In this document: one piece after another, positions 7,499 through 14,929 of the stretch
Position numbering within the stretch: the first letter of the stretch is position 1
Layout: each line of letters opens with the position of its first letter
DNA from: Bacteroidota bacterium
GTDB lineage: Bacteria > Bacteroidota > Bacteroidia > Chitinophagales > Chitinophagaceae
Assembly (NCBI GenBank): GCA_018268035.1
Contig: JAFDXI010000068.1
Location: forward strand, 1 to 33,775
DNA: 33,775 nt
Direction: 5' to 3'
Made by a program: the position numbers and the translations under genes
The notes under the pieces: model-generated
Database searches by the model: none
Seen by the model: only the letters and a program-made list of their open reading frames with translations
Told to the model about the DNA's origin: nothing

Positions 7499-9919
7499 CT
7501 ATTCTGTTCTTAAAGATTTTACCGGGTTTGTCAATGCAGCTTTTATTGACTGAAAACTGATGGTGCAGGCAGTCACTACAATTGCTGCCACACCAGCCAA
7601 TACAAATACCCACCATTCAATATGAATGCGAAAAGAATAATTCTGCAACCACTTTATCATGGCCCACCATGCAATAGGTACTGCAATAAATAATGCAATG
7701 ATTACCGGTCTGATAAATTCTTTACTCACCAAAACAACTATGCCACTTACTGAAGCACCTAATACTTTACGCACACCAATTTCTTTTATCCGCTGTCTTG
7801 TTATGATTGAAGCCATACCAAACAAACCCATGCAGGAAAGTATTATGGCAATAATGGCCGCTACAGAAAAAAGGTTGGCCATCATGCGCTCTTCGCTGTA
7901 CAGACGATCTATATTTTCATTAACATAGGAACCATTAAATTCAACACCTGGTTCTACTGATGCATAAGTTTTTTTAATTATGTCCATTGTTGCAGTCAGA
8001 TTACCGGTTCTCACCCTGATCCATATATAATCTAACCTTTCATTTTTCGTAAGAAAAATTGCCAAAGGTTTTTGAATGTCATTGAATGATTTCAATCTGA
8101 TATCAGGTATGATTGCTGCAATTGTAATTTTTGGTTCAGTGCTATCACCAAAATAAGAAAAACCTGCCGTTGTATTTTTTCCAAACTGTCCGGCATAACT
8201 TTTTGTAGCAATAATCATGGAGCCGGTATCAGCAGCATAATCCATCGAGAAATCATGACCACTTATTGGAGCTATTCCCAAAGCTTTTAAGAAATCAATA
8301 TCAACATTTAATGTTTGACCGCAAATCGTTTTATCTCCATACGTAAAACACGATATTGAAGTACTCGAACTATGATCATTGCCCATCCCAAGATTTACGT
8401 CACTTCCTGTAACTGAAATAACAGAACCTTGTGTTGCAAGCCTGGTGCGCATTTGATTGACTATTTCCCTGCCCCTTTCATCGTCCTTTATCGGGATACT
8501 AATCAATGTTGTGGTATTATAGCCCAAAGGCGCCGAACGCAAGTAATTAAATTGTTGATAGATAATCATAGTGCAGCAGATCAAAGTAATGGCTATCACA
8601 AACTGCGTTACGATGAGAGCATTGCGCAAGACACCAGGCCTTTTAACAGTAAGCTTGCCTTTTAATATTTCTACAGTTTTCAACTTCGCCATTATAGTTG
8701 ATGGATACCCTGATGCAATAAATGAAACAACTATCATCATCAAAACAATGATGCACACAACAACAGGCCGCAACAACATAGCTGCATCCATTGTATTACT
8801 GAATGTTTCATTGAAATTTTTAATCAGTATAATAAGTCCTGCTATTGACAACAATACAGACACCAATACCATAATGAAACTCTCTCCCCACACCTGCAAC
8901 CAGATTTGTTTTTTCCCAGCACCAAGGCATTTTCTGATTCCTATTTCTTTTGTTCTTGCAAATGACAAGCCCACATTAAGATTAACAAAATTGAATGAGG
9001 CAATCAGCAATATCACGCAACTTATCAAAATCAAAACATATAAAAATGGTTTGCTTACAGAACTGCTGGTACTTAATTCAGGAGAAAAATGTTCTAATGT
9101 AAATGGCAATAAATGGAAACTATGGAAGTCTCCGTTTTTATCAGCTATAAAACCATTCCTTTTTTCTGCTGCTGCATCTTCAGGCAAGTATTTTTTTGAT
9201 AAGAACCTTAACCTGTTTTCAGCCTGTTGCTGTGTTACATTATTTTTCAGTTGAACATAAACAGGATGGTTTTGATTGTCCCAGTTTTGATATATAGCCG
9301 CATAATCCGGATCCAACTCTGTACGCGCTAATAATGAAAATTTAATTGTTGAATTTTCAGGTACATCTTTTAGTATTGCTGAAACAACCAGCTTGTACCA
9401 TTGCCCTGCTAATTTTACTTCCACTTGTTTACCAATAGGATTTTCTTTTCCAAAAAGTTTTTCAGCAGTAAGCTGTGTCAGCACTACATTGCTTGTACTG
9501 CTTAATGGGTTTACAGCATTTCCCTGCACAACAGGAAAAGTAAACATCTTCAGGAAATCAGGGTCAACCAAAGTAGTAGGCATATCAAGTGTCTTATCAC
9601 CATATCGCACTAATCTGCCACGGTTCAATATGGATGTAGCTCTTTCCACTCCAATATTATCAGTCTTTAATGCAGGAGTCAGCGGATATGCCATTGATGT
9701 ACCTGTTTCTTCACCTGAAGGGCCGATTGAATAATTATATACTTTATAAATATTGTCTTTATTCAACTCAAAATCATCATAAGTAAAATGACGATACACC
9801 AGCAATAAAATAAATATGCTGCACGTGAATGCCACAGCCATCCCTCCTATATTGATAAAAGTGTGCAACTTGTTTTTGCGCATATTTCTTACAGCCAGTA
9901 ACAGGTAATTTTTAAACAT
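7499..9919 (-). CDS. FtsX/MacB-type ABC transporter permease (two-module), paralogue
   Basis: This 806-residue paralogue of the protein at 5016-7415 has the same architecture: an N-terminal helix (about 20-42), a MacB-type periplasmic domain, a four-helix module, a second periplasmic domain and a C-terminal three-helix module. The FtsX coupling motif appears as KEIGIRKCLGA at about 324-334 and KEIGVRKVLGA before the final helices. The start MFKNYLLLAVRNMRKNKLHT closely resembles its neighbour's start (MFKNYFKTAFRNIRKNKLYS), which suggests an old duplication. It is the first gene of the pair. Upstream are a candidate sigma-54 promoter and a palindrome (9987-10070). No ATP-binding partner is visible, so the ATPase must be elsewhere in the genome if one is used. 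Confidence 0.92.
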   Translation of the reverse strand: MFKNYLLLAVRNMRKNKLHTFINIGGMAVAFTCSIFILLLVYRHFTYDDFELNKDNIYKVYNYSIGPSGEETGTSMAYPLTPALKTDNIGVERATSILNRGRLVRYGDKTLDMPTTLVDPDFLKMFTFPVVQGNAVNPLSSTSNVVLTQLTAEKLFGKENPIGKQVEVKLAGQWYKLVVSAILKDVPENSTIKFSLLARTELDPDYAAIYQNWDNQNHPVYVQLKNNVTQQQAENRLRFLSKKYLPEDAAAEKRNGFIADKNGDFHSFHLLPFTLEHFSPELSTSSSVSKPFLYVLILISCVILLIASFNFVNLNVGLSFARTKEIGIRKCLGAGKKQIWLQVWGESFIMVLVSVLLSIAGLIILIKNFNETFSNTMDAAMLLRPVVVCIIVLMMIVVSFIASGYPSTIMAKLKTVEILKGKLTVKRPGVLRNALIVTQFVIAITLICCTMIIYQQFNYLRSAPLGYNTTTLISIPIKDDERGREIVNQMRTRLATQGSVISVTGSDVNLGMGNDHSSSTSISCFTYGDKTICGQTLNVDIDFLKALGIAPISGHDFSMDYAADTGSMIIATKSYAGQFGKNTTAGFSYFGDSTEPKITIAAIIPDIRLKSFNDIQKPLAIFLTKNERLDYIWIRVRTGNLTATMDIIKKTYASVEPGVEFNGSYVNENIDRLYSEERMMANLFSVAAIIAIILSCMGLFGMASIITRQRIKEIGVRKVLGASVSGIVVLVSKEFIRPVIIALFIAVPIAWWAMIKWLQNYSFRIHIEWWVFVLAGVAAIVVTACTISFQSIKAALTNPVKSLRTE

Positions 9920-9986
9920 TACAGATGATTTATTGATGTGTTGCCTTCATTTTACAAAACGCAAAAACTCAAAACACCATTTTTCA

Positions 9987-10002
9987 TTCAATGAATATGC
10001 CA
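9987..10002 (-). promoter_or_regulatory. Candidate sigma-54-type promoter for the permease pair
   Basis: On the minus strand the sequence reads TGGCATATTCATTGAA, close to the -24/-12 consensus TGGCACG-N4-TTGCA. The -24 GG and the spacing are correct, but the -12 GC reads GA. It ends 67 bases before the permease start codon. The mismatch at the key -12 base keeps this tentative. Confidence 0.3.
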
Positions 10003-10050
10003 TCAATGAGCGGTCTAATTTTCAATAAGTTATAAAATGAAAAACAAAAA

Positions 10051-10070
10051 ACTGTCCGGTATCGTACAGT
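10051..10070. promoter_or_regulatory. Imperfect 20-bp palindrome, candidate activator or repressor site
   Basis: ACTGTCCGGTATCGTACAGT matches its own reverse complement at 16 of 20 positions, with perfect ACTGT/ACAGT arms. Its centre is about 58 bases upstream of the -24 GG of the candidate sigma-54 box. That puts it near -85 from the expected transcription start, a suitable place for an enhancer-binding protein. No regulator gene for it is present in the window. Confidence 0.4.
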
Positions 10071-10339
10071 GAGGTGTAATAAAATGAACAGTAATATTTC
10101 CCTTTGCTTTTAGTATTGATGTTTACAGATAAGCTATTCTGAAAACAAACAGATTTATTTTTCTTTATTTGAAATAGAATTTTTTTAGACAAAAAAACAT
10201 TAGAGTTTTTACATAAAATTTTTCAAGGCTCTGGATAATATGCTGAAGGAATTAACCGGAAGCCTGTTTCAACAAATAAAAATGGAAGTAAAGGTTTAAG
10301 TATTTACAAAAGACATCCGTTGGAAAATAACATTAATGT

Positions 10340-11254
10340 TTATATTGCCTTATGTTCTTTTGCTTCACAATTCATATCACTGCTTTCTACTTCCAATGTG
10401 ATGTGTTGTATATTCAGGTGTTCCAGTGCATGCCGGAAATCATGTTTAATTTTTTCAACCTGTTGTAAACTTATGCCTGCATCTACAACGATATGCGCAG
10501 TCAAAGCATTTTCAGTAGTACTCATTCCCCACAAATGAATGTGATGAATCTCTTCAATGCCATTAATTTTTATTGCAGCATCTTTTACCTGTTGCAGGTT
10601 CATATCAGCAGGCACACCATCGAGTGATAAACGCAAACTTTCTTTGAGTAAATTCCATGTACTAAAAAGAATTGTCAATGCAACAATGATACTTAATACA
10701 GGGTCAATCCAAAACCAGTCGGTGTAATGAATGATAATTCCGCCCACCACTAAAGCCAACGACACTAAAGTATCACTCAATAAATGAAGGTAAGCTCCTT
10801 TAACATTCAGGTCTTTTTTCCTGTCACGAAGAAACATCAATGCAGTAACACCATTGATAACAATTCCGATGGCTGCAACCCAGGCAATGGTATCACCCGG
10901 TAATGATTTAGGTTCAAACAACCTGTGAATAGCTTCATACACAATGGCGCCAATGGAAGCGATTAACACCATACCATTAAATAAAGCAACAAGTATAGAT
11001 GTTTTGCGATAGCCATAAGTATAATGCTTATTTGAACTGGTACGCATCAATCGGAATGCAAGTAATGACAAACTCAAAGCGATTACATCAGCGAGATTAT
11101 GGCCGGCATCACTCAATAGTGAAAGCGAGTTGACATAAAAACCAACAACTGCTTCAATAATTACAAAAAGAAAATTTAAACTAACACCAACAATAAATGC
11201 ATCATTGACATTTTGCGGTGCCGCATGTTCGTGGTGATGATGATCGTGTGCCAT
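10340..11254 (-). CDS. Cation diffusion facilitator (Zn2+/Cd2+/Co2+ efflux, CzcD/ZitB-like)
   Basis: This is an inner-membrane metal/proton antiporter that exports divalent cations, most likely zinc. The N-terminus has a His-rich metal-binding tail (HDHHHHEH, residues 3-10). Six membrane helices span about 18-205. The two HxxxD zinc-site pairs are intact: H52/D56 in helix 2 (LLSDAGHNLAD) and H157/D161 in helix 5 (YLHLLSDTLVS). The C-terminal cytoplasmic domain (about 210-295) contains HHIHLWGMSTTENALTAHIVVD, which is typical of the CzcD/ZnT branch. At 304 aa, the length is normal for the family. It is a single gene on the minus strand with its own promoter-like sequence, divergent from the EamA gene. 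Confidence 0.95.
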   Translation of the reverse strand: MAHDHHHHEHAAPQNVNDAFIVGVSLNFLFVIIEAVVGFYVNSLSLLSDAGHNLADVIALSLSLLAFRLMRTSSNKHYTYGYRKTSILVALFNGMVLIASIGAIVYEAIHRLFEPKSLPGDTIAWVAAIGIVINGVTALMFLRDRKKDLNVKGAYLHLLSDTLVSLALVVGGIIIHYTDWFWIDPVLSIIVALTILFSTWNLLKESLRLSLDGVPADMNLQQVKDAAIKINGIEEIHHIHLWGMSTTENALTAHIVVDAGISLQQVEKIKHDFRHALEHLNIQHITLEVESSDMNCEAKEHKAI

Positions 11255-11263
11255 ATTAAATTA

Positions 11264-11297
11264 CAAAATTAATTTGGCACTTTCGAATTAATTGCAA
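11264..11297 (-). promoter_or_regulatory. Candidate promoter of the CDF transporter
   Basis: On the minus strand, TTG (11295-11297), a 23-base spacer and TAATTTTG (11264-11271) fit the Bacteroidota pattern TTG-N17-23-TAnnTTTG. The box ends 9 bases before the start codon, so the leader would be very short. Confidence 0.45.
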
Positions 11298-11445
11298 CAT
11301 GGTTTCCAAAAAGAAAAATTCACATGAAAATAAATGCTACTTAGTTGCAATAGTTTTTGAAATATTTGTTTGTAATAAAAGCTATTCAATTTTGCCGCCT
11401 ATAAAAACAATTTAGCTCCAACATTATAAAGATTGAAACTTACTG

Positions 11446-11453
11446 CATCTTTG
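11446..11453 (+). promoter_or_regulatory. Candidate -7 box of the EamA gene
   Basis: CATCTTTG differs by one base from TAnnTTTG and lies 7 bases before the ATG at 11461. No suitably spaced TTG was found upstream, so this is weak. Confidence 0.3.
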
Positions 11454-11460
11454 CACACTC

Positions 11461-12390
11461 ATGCCAAACAAAAATGAACAGGCACCATTATTAAAAGTTA
11501 TTGCTGCATTTGCAATAATTTATATTGTTTGGGGTTCCACCTATTTTTTTATACAGGCAGCAGAAGTCAGCTTTCCTCCATTCATGCTGGGGGCATTACG
11601 CTTTACCATTGCAGGTATCATTATGTTGGTGTGGTGTGCTTTGCGAAAAGAAAAATTATTTCATCCGCCAATTTTAAAAACCGCTTTTATTGCCGGGAAC
11701 ATTTTATTGTTTGCCGGCACAGGTTCAGTCATCTGGGCCGAACAATTATTACCCAGTTCATTTGTTGCAGTAGTGGTAAGCGTTACACCTGTGTGGATAG
11801 TTTTATTTGACAGACGCAACCTTAAAAGGAATTTGTCCAATTACAAAATAATTATTGGCGTAATAATGGGAGTTATTGGTGTAGCGCTATTGCTTGGTGA
11901 AAAAGTATTGGAAAATTTAAAAGCACCACACAATGGGCAGCTAATCATCAGCCTGTTGGTTATTGTTGCAGGTAATATATGCTGGGCTTATGGCTCACTC
12001 TATTCAAAATATTATACTACTGGCAATGCTTCTGTCAATGCAGCCTGGCAAATGGCCGCAGCAGGGCTTACATTTATCATCATCGCATTTTTAAATGGAG
12101 AGGTAAGTCATTTCAACTGGGGCAATGTGCAAACCAAAGCATGGTCTTCATTAATATATCTAGTAGTGATGGGTTCATTACTGGGTTATAGCGCTTATAT
12201 ATGGCTACTCGATGTGAGACCTGCCACACAGGTAAGTACTAATTCTTATGTAAACCCTGTTGTAGCAGTGTTATTAGGTGCTTTATTTGCTCATGAGAAA
12301 ATAACAAGTATCCAGATTTATGCTTTGGCTATAATTCTTCTGAGTGTATTTATCATCAACATTGATAAATATAAAAAGGTTCTTCATTAA
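11461..12390 (+). CDS. EamA/DMT-superfamily transporter
   Basis: This 309-residue protein has about ten predicted membrane helices arranged as two EamA repeats (about 15-143 and 163-303). The first repeat begins with the family hallmark IIYIVWGSTYFFIQ and has PPFMLGALRFTIAGIIML. The second ends with YVNPVVAVLLGALFAHEKIT, another typical motif. Members of the drug/metabolite transporter superfamily export amino acids, nucleosides or other small metabolites; the closest general resemblance is to YedA-like exporters. The substrate cannot be deduced. The gene stands alone, divergent from the CDF gene and convergent with the nitroreductase 41 bp away. Confidence 0.93.
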   Translation: MPNKNEQAPLLKVIAAFAIIYIVWGSTYFFIQAAEVSFPPFMLGALRFTIAGIIMLVWCALRKEKLFHPPILKTAFIAGNILLFAGTGSVIWAEQLLPSSFVAVVVSVTPVWIVLFDRRNLKRNLSNYKIIIGVIMGVIGVALLLGEKVLENLKAPHNGQLIISLLVIVAGNICWAYGSLYSKYYTTGNASVNAAWQMAAAGLTFIIIAFLNGEVSHFNWGNVQTKAWSSLIYLVVMGSLLGYSAYIWLLDVRPATQVSTNSYVNPVVAVLLGALFAHEKITSIQIYALAIILLSVFIINIDKYKKVLH

Positions 12391-12431
12391 TTTTTTTTAA
12401 AAAAAATTGATTTAAAACTATCTATGCAATA

Positions 12432-13013
12432 TCATCTCCTCCATTCAATTTTATCATCCAATGGAACTATGCGCTCACCAGTTTTTGGAGCCTTATCAGA
12501 ATAACCCAGGTATAATAAACCAATCATTTCATCATCTTCATTCAATCCGAAATATTCTTTCATGATTGACAGAAGAATAACTCCACCCGTACTCCACAAT
12601 GCTGAAATGTTTAATGCTGATGCTCCCAATAAAATATTTTGCACCGCTGCTGCTACTGCACATATTTCTTCTTTGGCTGTAATCTTAGGGTTATCACCTC
12701 TTTTCATATACACAACAATCATGTGTGATGCGTTGTCTCCATTATGAAGCGTCTTTTCATACTTCGATATTTCAAACTTTTCTGCAGGTATATTTTTTTT
12801 ATACAATGCAGCATGTTCTTTACAAAATTGTGGCACTGCATCATTGGCAAACACCACAAACCGCCAGGGTTCAGTATGGCCGTGAGTTGGCGCCCAGTCT
12901 GCCAGTTCCAACAACTGTTGTATTACTGCATCTTCTATTTTTTTCCCATTCATCAATGCAGGTTTACAACTGCGCCTGTTACTGATGAGCTCTTGTACGT
13001 CATTAAAATTCAT
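12432..13013 (-). CDS. Nitroreductase-family FMN oxidoreductase (YdjA-like)
   Basis: This is a 193-residue nitroreductase-fold protein that would use FMN and NAD(P)H to reduce nitro compounds, quinones or similar acceptors. The FMN-phosphate-binding start is clear (ISNRRSCKP, residues 10-18). WAPTHGHTEPWRFVVF (about 40-55) resembles the APDHKSMQPWRFFVI segment of E. coli YdjA. AVAAAVQNILLGASALNISALW lies in the dimer and FMN region. The length is normal for the short, YdjA-type members. Its physiological substrate is unknown. It is divergent from the acyl-CoA carboxylase gene, and the two promoter regions fall within 75 bp of each other. Confidence 0.93.
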   Translation of the reverse strand: MNFNDVQELISNRRSCKPALMNGKKIEDAVIQQLLELADWAPTHGHTEPWRFVVFANDAVPQFCKEHAALYKKNIPAEKFEISKYEKTLHNGDNASHMIVVYMKRGDNPKITAKEEICAVAAAVQNILLGASALNISALWSTGGVILLSIMKEYFGLNEDDEMIGLLYLGYSDKAPKTGERIVPLDDKIEWRR

Positions 13014-13017
13014 GCGG

Positions 13018-13049
13018 CGAATTTAATACAGTAAAATGCATAATGCCAA
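13018..13049 (-). promoter_or_regulatory. Candidate promoter of the nitroreductase gene
   Basis: On the minus strand, TTG (13047-13049), a 21-base spacer and TAAATTCG (13018-13025) fit the Bacteroidota pattern with one mismatch in the -7 box. Confidence 0.35.
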
Positions 13050-13057
13050 ACACCAGC

Positions 13058-13065
13058 TATCTTTG
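13058..13065 (+). promoter_or_regulatory. Candidate -7 box of the acyl-CoA carboxylase gene
   Basis: TATCTTTG is an exact TAnnTTTG match, 22 bases before the ATG at 13088. There is no TTG at the expected upstream spacing. The box lies inside the longer open frame that begins at 13043, which supports the later start codon. Confidence 0.45.
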
Positions 13066-13087
13066 CACCAATCAACGAATTGTTTGT

Positions 13088-14701
13088 ATGAATATAGAAC
13101 AGCAACGTAATTACGACTGGATGAGACTTTTATTGAGTGATGTTAAAAATCATTTTGATAAAATCAAACTGGGCGGTGGTAAAAAATCTATCGAAAAACA
13201 AAAACAAAAAAACAAGCTTACAGCCAGGGAACGCATTCAGTATTTAATTGACAACGATAAACCTTTTGTTGAGATAGGCGCATTTGCCGGATTTGAAATG
13301 TACCCGGAATACGGAGGTTGCCCGGCAGGTGGCACAGTTGCAGGCATAGGCTACATCAGTGGAAGGCAGTGTGTGGTTGTTGCCAATGACCAGACAGTGA
13401 AAGCGGGCGCATGGTTTCCTATCACAGGCAAGAAAAATTTAAGGATGCAGGAAATTGCGATGGAAAATAATTTGCCCATCATTTATCTTGTTGACAGCGC
13501 CGGAGTTTTTTTGCCAATGCAGGATGAAATCTTTCCAGATAAAGAACATTTCGGCCGCATCTTCCGCAACAATGCCAGGATGAGCGCAAAGGGTATAACG
13601 CAAATTGCAGCAGTGCTTGGAGCTTGTGTGGCAGGTGGCGCATATCTTCCTATCATGAGCGATGAAACCATTATGGCAGAAGGCAACGGAAGTATATTTT
13701 TAGCAGGGCCTTACCTCGTTAAAGCTGCTATCGGTGAAGATATAGATGCAGAAACATTGGGTGGCGCTGAAACTCATAATTCTATCAGTGGTATTGCAGA
13801 TTACCAGTTTAAAACAGAACAGGAATGCCTTGATAAAATTAAAAGCATCATCAGCAAATTGGGTACTCCTGTGCAGGCGGGTTTCAACAGGATTGAAGCC
13901 AAACAACCTTCAAAAAGCAGTGATGAAATTTACAGCATCATGTACGCCAATAATGCAAAACCTTACAACGTGGTTGACCTCATCGAATGTATTGCTGATG
14001 CGGGTTCATTTGAACAGTTTAAAGAAGATTATGGCAGAACAATTGTGTGTGGTTATGCAAGGGTAGATGGATGGTCTGTTGGTATTGTTGCTAATCAAAG
14101 ATTGATTGTAAAAACGAAGAAGGGTGAAATGCAAATGGGAGGTGTAATCTATAATGACAGCGCTGATAAAGCAGCCCGTTTCATTTTGAATTGCAACCAG
14201 AAAAAAATACCACTTGTTTTTTTACAGGATGTAACCGGTTTTATGGTAGGCAGCCGCAGTGAACATGCAGGCATCATAAAAGATGGCGCCAAACTGGTGA
14301 ATGCAGTTGCCAATTCTGTTGTTCCGAAAATTACCATCATAACAGGCAACAGTTACGGCGCCGGTAATTATGCCATGTGTGGCAAAGCGTATGACCCGAG
14401 ATTTATTTATGCATGGCCGAGCGCTAAAATTGCTGTAATGGGTGGAGGCCAGGCTGCCAACACTTTGCTGCAGATTCAAATGCATGGAAAAAATATCAGT
14501 GAGACAGAACAAAAAGAATTACTCGAGAAGATTAAATCAAGATATGATAAGCAAACAACACCTTACTATGCCGCAGCACGCTTATGGGTGGATGATATCA
14601 TTGACCCTTCAGACACAAGGATGGTGATAAGTGAGGCCATAGCTGCTGCTAATAATAATGCTGACATACCTGAGTTAAGACTTGGTGTGTTTCAGGTATA
14701 G
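13088..14701 (+). CDS. Acyl-CoA carboxylase carboxyltransferase (beta) subunit, MCC-like
   Basis: This subunit moves the carboxyl group from carboxybiotin to an acyl-CoA. I chose the ATG at 13088 (537 aa) because MNIEQQRNYDWMRLLL starts just after a promoter box; a frame from 13043 would include that box. Two crotonase-like carboxyltransferase domains are present. The N-domain has GACVAGGAYLP (178-188), and the C-domain has GNSYGAGNYAM (420-430), both oxyanion-hole motifs. FLAGPYLVKAAIGEDIDAET followed by LGGAETHNSISG resembles methylcrotonyl-CoA carboxylase beta more than propionyl-CoA carboxylase, so leucine degradation is the likely role. A related acyl-CoA substrate is possible. The biotin carboxylase/carrier (alpha) subunit is not next to it, so the holoenzyme partner must be encoded elsewhere. 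Confidence 0.93.
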   Translation: MNIEQQRNYDWMRLLLSDVKNHFDKIKLGGGKKSIEKQKQKNKLTARERIQYLIDNDKPFVEIGAFAGFEMYPEYGGCPAGGTVAGIGYISGRQCVVVANDQTVKAGAWFPITGKKNLRMQEIAMENNLPIIYLVDSAGVFLPMQDEIFPDKEHFGRIFRNNARMSAKGITQIAAVLGACVAGGAYLPIMSDETIMAEGNGSIFLAGPYLVKAAIGEDIDAETLGGAETHNSISGIADYQFKTEQECLDKIKSIISKLGTPVQAGFNRIEAKQPSKSSDEIYSIMYANNAKPYNVVDLIECIADAGSFEQFKEDYGRTIVCGYARVDGWSVGIVANQRLIVKTKKGEMQMGGVIYNDSADKAARFILNCNQKKIPLVFLQDVTGFMVGSRSEHAGIIKDGAKLVNAVANSVVPKITIITGNSYGAGNYAMCGKAYDPRFIYAWPSAKIAVMGGGQAANTLLQIQMHGKNISETEQKELLEKIKSRYDKQTTPYYAAARLWVDDIIDPSDTRMVISEAIAAANNNADIPELRLGVFQV

Positions 14702-14929
14702 AAACTGTTGATTAAAAAAATCTTTTTCAGGTAGTAATAAAGCTGAAATTTATAGTACAGAAAATTGGTTTATGAAATAAGATAGATAATTTTATCATAG
14801 AAAGGCCGTATAATTTATATTGAAAACATTTAAAGTTTAATAGCAAACCGGACTATTCTGTAAACTAAATTCCTAAATTGATTTTACTATTAAGAAGCTC
14901 AAAAAATAAAATAATTTATCTGATATTTT

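Larger units (their letters stand above)
9920..10339. other. Intergenic region between permease and CDF genes
   Basis: About 420 bp without a convincing gene. It holds the candidate sigma-54-like box and palindrome listed separately. On the plus strand, a frame of about 31 codons, open from a TAG and ending near 10299, contains the 19-residue ATG-started peptide MLKELTGSLFQQIKMEVKV. I recognise no homology and regard it as chance or a remnant. Confidence 0.5.

Noticed and set aside
8571-9254. A long (227-codon) plus-strand open frame inside the second permease gene.
   Set aside because: It lies wholly antisense to a well-supported FtsX-type permease and has no recognisable domain; an antisense shadow.
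12387-12415. An A/T palindrome after the EamA gene as a terminator.
   Set aside because: The stem consists only of A-T pairs with no GC, so it is not a convincing rho-independent terminator.
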